This document shows positions 33,331-44,349 of a stretch of 64,000 nucleotides of DNA, one piece after another. This DNA is from Chamaecyparis obtusa (Eukaryota; Streptophyta; Pinopsida; Cupressales; Cupressaceae). The position numbers and the translations under genes are program-made. Where the stretch lies: contig BSBK01006037.1 in the NCBI GenBank assembly GCA_027943335.1, positions 26,001 through 90,000 of the forward strand, written 5' to 3'. Position 1 is the first letter of the stretch. Each line of letters starts with the position of its first letter. The notes under the pieces were generated by a model that did not search any database, was not told the DNA's origin, and saw only the letters and a program-made list of their open reading frames with translations.

Positions 33331-35330
33331 AAATAAGTTTGAGGGACAATCACTAGGATGAATAATCAAACTAGGAGCCTTGCACATAAATGACTTTCAT
33401 ACATTATGAAGGTAAAAGAATCCACTAGGCTCAAGATGACTCAAGTGTTGAATGAGTGTAAGTGCACTTTTCATCACTATATGGACAATTGATTATGTAA
33501 ATGGAATGCAAGATATGGAATTAGAGCAAGAAGGATTTTATGTTATGTAGATGAAATAATTGATTGATAAATTGAATTCCAAAACAAATTTGGGAGGCCA
33601 AAAAAATAACTAATCTCCAAATTGACTTTTAATCTAAATTATTTGTATGGGGCAACCTGGGGTGTAGAGGGCAACTTGACTTATCCATCCTTGTGGGAGG
33701 CACCCGAGATCTAATAAAAATTGATGAGAAAGCCAAGATTTGTTGCAAAATTTGAGACCTTCATGTAGCCAAATATTAATCTCTACCACATGTCACCTAT
33801 ACACAAAAAATGGGAAGAATGATGGAAGAAAGGCGTTTACCGAGCAGCCAAAACCCTATTTAGGATTAACCTTGAAATAAATTTGAAATTGCATAAAAGA
33901 AAAGGAAGCATGTTGTGAGTACCAAAGACTTGATAAGTGTCTTAAACCTTGATTCAATACAAACGCTTTTTAAAATGACATCGCAAGTATTGATGCAATA
34001 GCATGACTCCATAAAAACCTAAAAGGACGTCACAAAAGATATGCTAGCATAACAATTCCTAGGCTTGCCACAATGAAAAGATGAAATTCTTGAATGCTTA
34101 AATATGTTTGAGTGCTCCTTAAATGCTTGATTACTTGTCTCTTGATAGGATTTCTTGTGAATGTATCTTGAAATTAGGGGTGTAGCCTTGTACTTATACC
34201 TCACCTAACCATTTTTTGGTACAAAACATGGAGGCTGACACAAAATTAGAATCCCACCTAAAATCAAAAGACTTCTCTGTGATTTAAATATTGGCCTAAT
34301 TTTCAATGAAAGGGATGACTTAGGTGACCTCATACATTACAGGATTCCCTTTACTATCCAATTGGGGCTCAAGTTTGAATTGGGAGTCAATATGAAGATG
34401 AGGATATTCACAATGTGTGTAAAATTGAGGTGTGCTAAATAGAAGTGTACAAAATACCACTCACAATGAAATAGGGCTTATGTACACAAGAGATGAAGGT
34501 TGAATGAAATAATAGGGAGGGGACACCTTTAATTAAGGACCCACATTAATTAAATAGAGAGAAAGGAATTAAATACATAGATAAAGTCTTATAATTCATA
34601 AAAGAATGAACACATAGTAAAATAGGCATTAGACAAGCATATAAATGGACATACTAGATAGTGCATGCAATTTGCAATGCTTTATGTAGACCCTAATTCA
34701 GCGGGGGTACGAGTCTACATTGGTATTCATAGTAAAGTGGAAGAAATAAATATGGAAGAGAAGATATGAGATCATGGACAATAATTAAGAGGTAAGACAT
34801 CATTGATTTAAAGGGAAGCCCCCAAACCAAGGATCTTATCTCACACAACCATATGCAAGGGAACACAAAATAAAACAAAGGCAAAAGACACAAAGAAAAA
34901 ATACATAACACAAAGGGGTTAATACTAGAAACAAAGGATCCAAATCAACTAATTGAAGACACCTTAATGAGCCAAATGTCTCAACCAATAACTTGTCACA
35001 CTCACAATGTTAAAACAAGTGGTCCCACAGGAAGAATAGTTTCACACGTCAAACATGAGACAAGACTCCATGATACAACCTAATAGAAAATCTATAAGAT
35101 CATTAAGTAGAGAAAAAGAAAACCATAGATGCCAAAGGCTACAAATTTGTGTTGTGCTAGGTGATATGTGAGAGAAAGAGGAGGAAGAGTAGGAAGTAGT
35201 CTAGAAACTTGTGTTATGATAGTTTCTCTCTTCTAAAGAGAGGTTAGTAAAAATATGGAATTTATAGTCTAGCAAGCTATGTTATGATAGTCAACCCATC
35301 CAACGATAATAAAGAAAAGTATTGTTTACG
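33331..35330. other. No supported gene
   Basis: AT-rich; scattered minus-strand frames of 61-72 codons have no recognisable content. Confidence 0.4.
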
Positions 35331-35339
35331 AGGAAATCT

Positions 35340-35640
35340 GCCAAAAAGGATTGTCCCAAGGAAATCTTCATCTCCAAAGTAAATCCACAATATAGTATAT
35401 AAAGATCCAAGGAAAAATACAAAAGGATTTTCCCAAGGAAAGCATTGTCTCCAAAGGAATCTTGTCACAAAGGTGTTATAAAAAAAAAGGAAAATATTGT
35501 CTCCAACAAAATTTGAAAAACAGTTGTCCCAAGGACATCATTGTATCCAAAGGAATCCTATCATAAAGGTTTAAAAGTATAACCATGGAGAGTATTGTCT
35601 CTAAGAAAATCTACAAAAGAATTCTTCCATGGAAAAACCT
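35340..35640 (+). repeat. Diverged tandem repeat, about 100-bp units
   Basis: The phrase TCCCAAGGAAATC/TCCCAAGGACATC followed by ATTGTCTCCAAAGGAATC and a CACAAAGG-like stretch recurs at about 35355, 35428, 35527 and 35625, with drift. Confidence 0.65.
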
Positions 35641-38086
35641 AGAATGGTTCTCGTGTGTTCAATTATAGAGTATGAAAAACCCAGCTTTGAAAACTAATTG
35701 CTCTCACCTCAAGCAATGTCATATGAGACCATTTTGCAAGGAGATTGTAGGCATATATTTCATCATGTCTACCAAGTCTTTGGCTCCTATGATAGTGTTT
35801 GATATGTTTTAAAGGCAGATCTAAAGGTTTCTTGCTTGTTTGAGCATTGAACAGAAAGGTTGGAAAGCCAAACCTTAGTGATTATTTTGTTGATGATTAT
35901 TGATCCAATTACATAATGAAGTGATTCAGATTGATCTCAGGCTTCCGTAGATTACAAACAAAAAAAATTAGCTAGGTCCACATTGGGACCCAACTTGCTT
36001 CATGGTATTAGTGTCTCATTCCCAAGAGTAGTTACATTATTTTATTATTTAAATAAGTTTTGTGAGTTAAATAATAACATATTGATGGAAGGACACAAAA
36101 TAGTTTTAAAAGTGGAGCAAGTCATTTTAAGGTAAAGTTCTATACGAGCCATGCATGCATTTAGTGGGTTTTTTCTTTCAAATTCATGAGAAAGAAAAAG
36201 AGGTTAAAATAAATATTTTATTTAAAATAATTATTTAAGTGATGATTTTAAATATCATCATATTTAAGATGTTATCCAATTTCAAGTAAGGCTTAAATGT
36301 ATCTTCCCTATATTTGATGTCTCTCTAATTTCAATTAAGTGTGGACCCCTTCCCAATTTTAATAAGGATAAATTCATGAGAATACTAATTGTTGGTAAGT
36401 AGGAAAAGGAAGGTGAAAGAAAATTACCTGGTAACCTTATAAAATGTTTCAATCAGTAATGTGCTAGGAAGAAAGTAAAATTGGGGAAAGTAAGTACCCT
36501 GTGTTCCCACACACAAAAGGGTGAAAGACCAAAATCTCAAGTGGATTTGCGAGGGAAATGGAAATAAAATATGAGAACGAAGCACTGCTACCTTGCATAC
36601 TCGTGATGAGAGTGAAAAATATCATGAGAAACCCCGTACCTCCGCTGAATTCTTGACCCTCCCAGTGATCAATGTTTGGGGTTTCAAAATAGGCTTTTTA
36701 TTGCCCCATCTTTGGCACCTTTTCTCCTTGCACATACCACTGGGAAGCTGCATGACAGGGGAAAGGACTTCCATCAAATCACAAAGGATGTTGAGATGCG
36801 CGGGAGGTATACACAATAGATTTGTTTTGGATAGCCCATAGTATTAGATGGTTGAGAACACACTATAGACATGTCTGTGAAATGTAGGAGCAGTAATGAA
36901 GTATTTGAGTGATGTCCTTATATGTGTTATGGATAGTGTCCTCTGGAATGCTTTGATTCCTGTGAATAGTAAACGATTGAAACAGAGAATGAGTATTTCT
37001 AAAATATGGACGGCATATACAATTTGTGTAAGTCTATTTTGAAATATGATATGGATTCCATATTTGCAGGGGTTACAGATAGTGGATCGGTTGAAATGTC
37101 GTAAAGACTAACAAAAAATGCATTTGACATATTGAAGACACAATCCCACAACCTCTACTTCTTTTTCCCTTGCATGTGTCATAGAGGGAGTTAGAGAGCC
37201 CAAGGAGGGTGTTGATGCTAGCACTCGTAGGGCATGTGAACTGTTCAAGTTGGAATACATAAAATAGGTTCCTTCTCAAGGAATACTTTGTTGTAGGATA
37301 CGCATTAGATGATCTGTTAAAAACACTTTAAACTATTCCACGAAAATGTCATCGGGAGGTGTATGGCTAGATTCAATAATCTTCGGTGCCTCCTCTTTCT
37401 GCGTACAGTGATAGGGATGTAGAGATCCTAGCACAACAAGTGCTCTATTTTGGGCTACTATTTGAAACTACACCTTAATGAAATGTAGTCTTATCCAGAT
37501 CACTATGATCACTCGATAATAATACAATAGATTTACAGAAACTGATTTTGCAAACTTTCAATCTAAAGTAATCTATAGATGTAATTGTAGGTTCAGAGCC
37601 TTTTCCAAGTGTGTTCCTATGCCCGTGCCAAAGTGGAGAGCCATAAAATTAGGGATATATATATAAATGGATTTTTTTAATTGGCTTTAGAATCTTTCTA
37701 GTAGATGCAAAGGTGGGTGTGAGGGCAGCGGCTATGCAGCCATGAAAATTGCTAACCATACGAAGGGGAGACACTTAGTTTTTTTTTCAAAAGTCTGCAA
37801 ACAGCTATATAGTAAAAATGATTTTCGTGGCTGGATAGCCACTACCGGGTGTGAGTCCTACTTAGCAAATCTTTTCCACGTTTTCCTTTGTCTGAGTTAT
37901 GAAGTTTGAGCAGTATATGGACATTGGTCATAGCATAAATGGTAACCTAATTTAGTAGAGGAGTGTAAAGGTAAAATGGATGGATTTTGAAACTTCCAGC
38001 CATTTGAAAATGCCTTACATTTATATGCAAAATATCAAAGCATAGATGCAGCAAATGGATAGTTTGATAGGGTTTAAAGATGTTCA

Positions 38087-38687
38087 ATCAGCACAACACA
38101 AATTCTTTACCAATTGGGATGATCAGATGACAAAAAATTGGTTTGGGTTAAAAACTCCAATCACCATAGGCAGAGGATATAGAAGAAATCAAGAACTAAG
38201 GAAGGCATGTGTCTGGAAACCCCCTCCAATTGGATGGTACAAATTAAATTTTGATGGAGCTTCTAAAAGTAACCCAGGCCCCTCAGGAGCAGGATGCATC
38301 ATATGCTCTACAACTGGGAATGTGATTGCCAAACAAGCCATACCATTACCCAAAGATACCAACAATATGGCAGAATTTAAAGCACTATTGTCTGGACTAA
38401 TACTAGCTCGGGAAGCAGGGATCTCAAAGCTTGAAATTGAGGGAGACTCGCTGATTACCATCAATGCAATCAAAGTCAGATCAACCCCAAATTGGCATCT
38501 TATGGCAGTTTTAGAGGTAATCTTACAGTTAATGGATAATTTTGAATCGAAAACCATTAACCATACTTTCAGAGAAGGAAACACTGAAGCAGATGAGTTG
38601 GTTGACCTGACAGCTAGAGGAACAAATTTGAAAATTCTATCCAACGTCAATAGAGTTTCAGCAAAGCTCATTGAATCTAACCACTAA
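38087..38687 (+). pseudogene. LINE ORF2 C-terminal RNase H domain, truncated
   Basis: About 200 residues, open throughout, with the plant LINE RNase H (RVT_3-type) signature: WYKLNFDGASKSNPGPSGAG (catalytic Asp in FDGA), NNMAEFKALLSGL (catalytic Glu), LEIEGDSLITINAI (catalytic Asp) and NHTFREGNTEADELVD (His and last Asp). The four acidic catalytic residues appear intact, but the endonuclease and reverse transcriptase parts are missing through 5' truncation. The ATG at 38046 belongs to flanking DNA; the 13-14 residues before it joins the LINE frame are a chance fusion. Confidence 0.88.
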
Positions 38688-39290
38688 ATCAAAATGGTCA
38701 AATCAGGTACTGATATATTTTTGCCTCAAAAGTTGACAGAACGGCTCCTTGTGGTGATAAGACGGGCGTCTTCTCTCATAGCGCATAGCATGTGTAGGAG
38801 TTTAGAACATTAAATGAGGAGTAGGATTAGGACAAGAGGAGCAGATATCTATTGTCTGTCGAAGAGTGTCGGCGTCCAGACATGAGTTATCTTCTGGCGT
38901 CAAAAACCTTGGTTGTTTTCAGTCATTCGCGTCTGTGCAGTTAAATCTCTGACACCAGCATTTCCTATGTGCGTTGCTGTGATTGTGTGGGGCCCAACTC
39001 CTTATCATGTTAGTCATTGCTAGGTCAGGGAATGAAGAAAGTCTATCCAGCAACTGTAAGTTTGCCTTTGTTGCTGAATCTCAATGGTGGGACCTGGTTT
39101 TCGGATGAGTCAGAGGGTCCTGACATGTCAGAGCATCAACGGTGGTTGCTAAAGTGCAAGGGATTTGTCAGAGCTATGCGAAATCACGCTGGTCGTTGAT
39201 TCTTCTTTACGGTGTAGGGTTTCAAACTATGGGTCCAAGGTGACACATATGCACAAATGGCGCTCCCCTATTGGCTGAAGGAAATAAAAA

Positions 39291-39520
39291 GGTGGAGTGT
39301 TGTCAATGACGTTTCTGTTAGAGATTTTGATTGACGACCAGCGTGTGATCGCATGGAATATTCTCAACCCTTGCGATCATGTGCCCACCGTCTGATAAAT
39401 AAAATATGAGGTGGAGTGTTGTAGCGGGGCTTGTGTTAGAGATTTTGATCGATGGTTGGTGTGTGATCATATGGAATATTCTCACCCCATGTGATCATGT
39501 GCCCACCATCCAATTAGATG
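39291..39520 (+). repeat. Tandem pair in the LINE 3' region
   Basis: Two units of about 105-118 bp (39291-39394, 39409-39516) share AGGTGGAGTGTTGT, GTTAGAGATTTTGAT, GGAATATTCTCA and GATCATGTGCCCACC. In the first unit TGATCGCA and TGCGATCA form an 8-bp perfect inverted repeat around the middle. Confidence 0.75.
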
Positions 39521-39802
39521 CCAATGGTTTGTCTGCAGTGGGACTGCATGATGATTCATCGCTGAGGTGTCAGGTTGTGATTGGCTGAGCTAGAAAGGGA
39601 ATGTTGACACATCGGTGGGCCTAGACTTTTCAGTTGGGTCATAGCGTGGATGATCTGACGGTGGGTGCATGTTCTGGTAGAGTCTTGGAGGTCTATGCGA
39701 AGATGTGACAACCGTTGATCTTCCGGATGCGGGCCCAATCAAAGTTCTGGCTAGTTCGTGGGTAAAGTGGGCCCTAAGGTTTGTGGTGAGTGCTGGAGGC
39801 TT

Positions 39803-40156
39803 GTTGCATGTTTGCATGAGCTAGTTTTGTGTTATGCAATCATGCAACAAGCCCTTTGTGGTAACTTTATGCAGTGGTGGTTAACGGTGATAAAGTGTTA
39901 TGGTGTGTCACATGTTTGCATAGCCCTTTTCCTGGCTATGTGATCATGCGACAACTGTTGAAAGATGCTGTTGCAGAATTAAAGGTGGGTCCGTCTGTCG
40001 GGTCTTGCCGACATGTCCCTTTTTGATTGACCAGCAAGTGCTGAGATGGATATGCATTATGGGTCCCATAGCCAAGGGCAGGTAATGGTGGTGAAGGTTT
40101 ATGGGTTGTCACATGTTTGCATAAGCCATTTTCAAACTATGTGATCACGCGACAAC
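39803..40156 (+). repeat. Three related hairpin repeats in the LINE 3' region
   Basis: Left and right arms: 39803-39817 with 39834-39848 (14 of 15 pair); 39906-39925 with 39934-39953 (16 of 20 pair, 8-base loop); 40105-40125 with 40137-40156. All three share TGTTTGCAT on the left arm and ATCAYGCRACA on the right arm, so they are copies of one hairpin unit. Confidence 0.75.
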
Positions 40157-41270
40157 CATTAAGGGAATGTCGGTGTTGCGGAGTTAAAGTTGCCAAGCCT
40201 GCGAAACATGATGATCTAACGGTGGTGATATAAAGTAGATCTCAGTTTAGATGTTGACCGTTGATAGACTGTTGGCACCCTGAGGATGACCATTGCATTT
40301 CAAGTTCAAATTTGTAGAGGATTTTCACGATAGGAAGTACCAGAATTGATGGCTTTAGCAGCGGTTTTCAACTAGTTTGGTGGCGTAGTTATTGTCGACT
40401 GATCTAAGGGGCTTAGTGACCGTTTGCAGTGATGTTTTGTACCTGGTGGAGTAGGTTTTTGAGCTCGAGAAGCTTTTTGTAGGTGGTGATTTGTACTGGT
40501 TTTCATGGCTATCCCTGTTGTTCTGTACTGAATAAATTAGAAGTAAATATCAGTATCAGTCGATTACTATTGTTGAAAGTTGAAATGATTTCATTCTGAA
40601 CATTAGGCCCTGCAAAAGTGGGCTTGAACTGATGATAGATACTTTGTTAATTTATATTTATATTTATATATATAAAAATCCCAGCTTCGGCCCTTCATCG
40701 ATTAGAAAAAAAAAAAAAGATGTTCATACTTCAATCACATGAATAGCTTATTTTGTATTGCTGATTGGAATACATGGTAATATCCATGGGAGTTGTCTTT
40801 CAAAATGGTGGCTTAATTCCATTCTAAAGGGATTAATGCAAAATTCTTTGGAGGTTGTGTGGACATGTTTTCTTACTTTAGTGCATCATAAATAATACTA
40901 CAATCTATATTCTATGATAAAACAACAAAGGGATATGAAACTAGAGAAGAATTGCAAGAAATTTTAATGAATTTATATATTAAAGGAGAAATAAAAGGAA
41001 ACAATTTGTGTCAGTGCACTAGCAAAACCATGGAGTGAAATATTTCTTATAAGATACCAAGTTGAGGAAGGGACTTAATTCTAAAAGGAGTAAACATTTA
41101 CACCCATTAAAATGATTTCACTTGAAAGTGAAAATGTTTTAAAAAGGAGTAATAAGTGGATGGAATGTAAAATTGATGTTGTAGAGGATATTTTATCAGA
41201 AAAAAGAGAAAAAATGTTAATAAAGACAATATACAACTAGAATTTTTTTTTACCAAAGATAAATTGCAAT

Positions 41271-42760
41271 AATTAGAATCTTTTATTCACAATGAAAATA
41301 CTTCCATGAAAGGGGACATCTAGATACAATAACCAAACATAGGTGAAATATTTTTTATAGAAGGAATAATTAAGTGACTTTTTAAATGGAAAACATGTGA
41401 GCAGTAAATGTTAATATAAAATAGAAATTTTAAAGTGTAGCTATTTTTATCATGAGAAATACTCTTCATAGAAGTAGAAAATAAGTTGTTGGCCAAAGAA
41501 GACTGTCGTCAATTGTAAAATTGCATGGTGAATGTAATCATTTTGCAAGAGAAATTATGAAGAGAGAAACAAATTTTAGTTGAGAGATATTTTGCAAAAG
41601 GGGATATTATTTTTTGTTGAAGGGCCAGAGGTGTAGATCAAACAAAGGGAACATGTAGATATTTTCCAGTGAGAGGAAAGAAGGGGAGAATTTTTTCGCA
41701 AATCAGGTGGAGAAATAGGGACATGTGCTCACATCAGATGAAATCAAGAGTTTTCTTTTGGTCTATATATTATTTTTCTTCCTCTTTGTAAAGGGTTCTA
41801 AGTTTTTCCTTTCTAATTAACATGATAGTTCACAGATAATGCATATGTTTATGTAATAGATCCAATCATTTTGAATAATTGAATGGACTTATTACTAAGT
41901 CTTCTTTATTTTTTTTCCTTTAATTTCATATGAATCAATAAAGCCAAGGGTCTATTGATTTGTCATTATAATGTTTTTTTATGGTTGTATGATTTTTACA
42001 TGGGTTTCCTACAAGGAAAAAAATTAAATTGTGTGTGCAAGTTATAGTAAATTCAAGTGATAGTGTGGGTTTGTAAGTATGATTTAGTAATTGTATGAGT
42101 ATAATCATTTATGTAATACATAAACGTTGTTATCTAATGATTGGGGTTGAATTTGTTACATGAAAATATTCAAGAGGTGGAGCTTGACGATGTGCTCTAT
42201 GGATAAGGAACTGATTTGCAGAGCCTTCTCAGATTTGGGTTAGAAATAATAAATCATTCAATCAAATCACCTTTTACTTTTGTTTTATTAGTTGTAGTTA
42301 GATTTTTTATCAACAATATTAAATGCAATACAGGATTGTATAAATTTTGTAAAATGTGAACACCCATTACATGTTGAGCTAAGAATTATCCATTGTAATA
42401 GGTCTTCTATTGAATTGGTGTGAGCTTATCATATGTTCAGATCTAGAATTAGGAACATCCTCCTAAGTTCTTTGGGGATCAAATTGAAGAAGGTATTGCA
42501 ACCTCATCAATTGGTTTTTTCTTTCCTAGCAAGAAAAATCATCAAGAAATTGGTCACTCTATCAGGAACTATTGAGTTATTGATTGAGAAAAAGTCAAGA
42601 ATGTTATAGAATCTAAAGTTTTCTTCAGATTTGTATGTTCTCAACTTTGAGAAACTTTTATTGTAGCTAATTTAAGTAATGTTTATGTGAATCTAATGTT
42701 GAAAAACCCCAAATGAAAAAGTATCTCAAATGGCTCCCAGTTATTTTGAAGTTTGTTTCT
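41271..42760. other. No supported gene; possible LTR
   Basis: AT-rich. A PBS-like site lies on its right edge, so part of it may be the LTR of a second element like 7135-15014, but no partner repeat is recognised. Confidence 0.35.
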
Positions 42761-42772
42761 CTATAAAAGAGA

Positions 42773-42785
42773 TGGTGACTCTGTG
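42773..42785 (+). other. PBS-like site
   Basis: TGGTGACTCTGTG resembles the PBS at 10528-10540 (TGGTGACTTTACT) and the TTTGGCGACTCTG-type site. Its downstream neighbour is an acidic ORF remnant, as in the 7135-15014 element. Confidence 0.4.
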
Positions 42786-43434
42786 AAAAAAAAGAACCTT
42801 AGATTTGAAGAAATACTTCAAACTTTTAGTTAAAAAACAAAATGAGTGGTAGATGAAATTTTCCTCTAGGTTTTCCTCATTTTATTTGTGAAGAGATTTG
42901 TTCCTTATCAAGTGAAAGTTTCACTAAGCAAAGGATTTTTAGCTAGAGGTTTGCATACTTCTATGATTTAAATCTCAATCTTGAATTATGTGAGGAGTAT
43001 GTTGTATTTCCTAAATTTTGTAACCACATAGGTATTTTTTAAAGGCTTGTGAGTGCATAAGTAGAAATGTATCATCAATATGATAAGTTGTACGTGAAGT
43101 TCCCAACAGTGTAATGTTGAAGTCTGAATCTCTATCATGTGCAAAGAAAATATTATATTCCTTATAAATGTATAACCCACTGAATTTTCATTGTATTCTA
43201 ATTTATCCAAACCCATTTCCCTCTCGAGCTGAAGAAGCATGTACATAAATGTTATGGGTGAGAAAGTGAGTCAACTAGTAAGCATGTGCAGTCATTTTGT
43301 GACCTCGTTGGAGATAATCATATTTGTTTGAATAGGATGTGTATATGAGTTTATTTTTAAGGTCTCTAAAAGATGATGCAAATCATTGGTTCGGTATCTT
43401 ACCCATCGAGTCTATATGTTCTTAGGAAGATCTT

Positions 43435-43647
43435 ATGGAACATTTTCTAAATGAGTTTGGTGAAGAAGTGAAATCCAAATTTGGTCAAAAATATGAAAAT
43501 AGACTTTGTTTGCAATTAGGACATGAGTTAGAAGATGCAATTAGTTGTCAAGATGAGTATTCTCATGTTGTCCAAAATGTTTCACCAAAATCTCTTACAT
43601 ATAATCAGCCCCACGAACATGTTCATGTTAGGATTAGGGAGCATTGA
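43435..43647 (+). pseudogene. Short ORF remnant of unknown function
   Basis: 70 codons from ATG to stop (starts MEHFLNEFGEEVKSKFGQ), with no known domain. It lies about 650 bases after the PBS-like site and is cut on the right by an LTR-like block. It may belong to the same gene remnant as 46780-48290, separated by nested insertions; this is inferred from order and orientation. Confidence 0.35.
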
Positions 43648-44345
43648 GAGGGGGGTAGGGAGGGGTGAAATGGTGTGAAAATAATCTTTAACTTATTCAA
43701 CCAATACCACAACTTAATACAAAAAGTAAATAAAATATAACACATAAAATGAACATCATAACACCATGGTTTATTATCAAGGAAAACCTGGTTAAGGGAA
43801 AAATGCTGAAATAACTCACTACTACAATAATAAGTGCCCAATTAAAGGCATAAGTACAAAGATGAGAATGCACTTGCATCCAAGTTTACAACCTAGATCT
43901 CGTTTATCATTTACATAACTAAAATACATCAAGGCTTACAACCAATTACATAAACAAAATGGACTTACACTCTTATACCAAACTAATTGGTAGCATTTGT
44001 AATTCTTATATAGTTCTGATGAAGCTTTGAACATAGATCTTCTCATCTAACTTAGTCTCTGATTAGTGCCTTATCATCATCTCATCATCAAACAACTATC
44101 ATTTTTTATGTATATATTTTCACAATCAAAACTAGATCTTAAATATAAGTTCATAACCTCAAAACTCAAACTTTGTTGGCCCAAATAAGAGTAATGAAAT
44201 GTGTAGAGATGTTTGCCAAAATATAAAATCAAATCTTTCTAACCAAACCAAGTAACTAGTGATGTTGACTCTATCATAAAAAATTAATAAAATGATAATA
44301 AAAAATGATTTACCAAGTATACCAACTCAATTTCTCTGGACTGTC
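43640..44345 (-). repeat. LTR-like fragment, third member of the 3433-4496 family
   Basis: Starts with the GAGAGGGGGG signature at about 43647 and follows the same sequence plan as 21991-22400 (ACCATGG, ACCTGGTTAAGGG, GGCATAAGTACAAAG, ACAACCTAGATCTC). It is interrupted on the right by the half-LINE; phrases at 46450-46700 may be its continuation. Confidence 0.5.
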
Positions 44346-44349
44346 CTAT

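Larger units (their letters stand above)
38087..40715 (+). mobile_element. 5'-truncated LINE with target duplication and poly(A)
   Basis: AAAGATGTTCA occurs on both sides (38076-38086 and 40716-40726), and a 13-A run (40706-40718) precedes the right copy. The empty site is visible in copy 2 of the host repeat at 51580-51600. The insert begins inside the C-terminal end of ORF2 and has an unusually long 3' region of about 2 kb after the stop at 38687. These are the standard marks of target-primed reverse transcription. Confidence 0.88.
35640..41270 (+). repeat. Dispersed repeat copy 1, split by a LINE insertion
   Basis: 35640-38086 plus 40716-41270 is collinear with 49320-51891 plus 54620-54878. 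Both copies begin near AGAATGGT and end after AAGTGGATGGAATG. Shared landmarks include GTAAGTACCC, GTGTTCCC, ACACAAAAGGGTGAAAGACC and TTTGGCACCTTTT. The function and class of the ~2.8-3-kb unit are unknown: it has no long ORF, PBS or terminal repeat that I can see. Copy 1 carries the LINE at 38087-40715. Confidence 0.75.

Noticed and set aside
38046..38086. N-terminus of the RNase H ORF starting at the ATG at 38046
   Set aside because: These bases are host-repeat flank including the target duplication; the ATG joins the LINE frame by chance.
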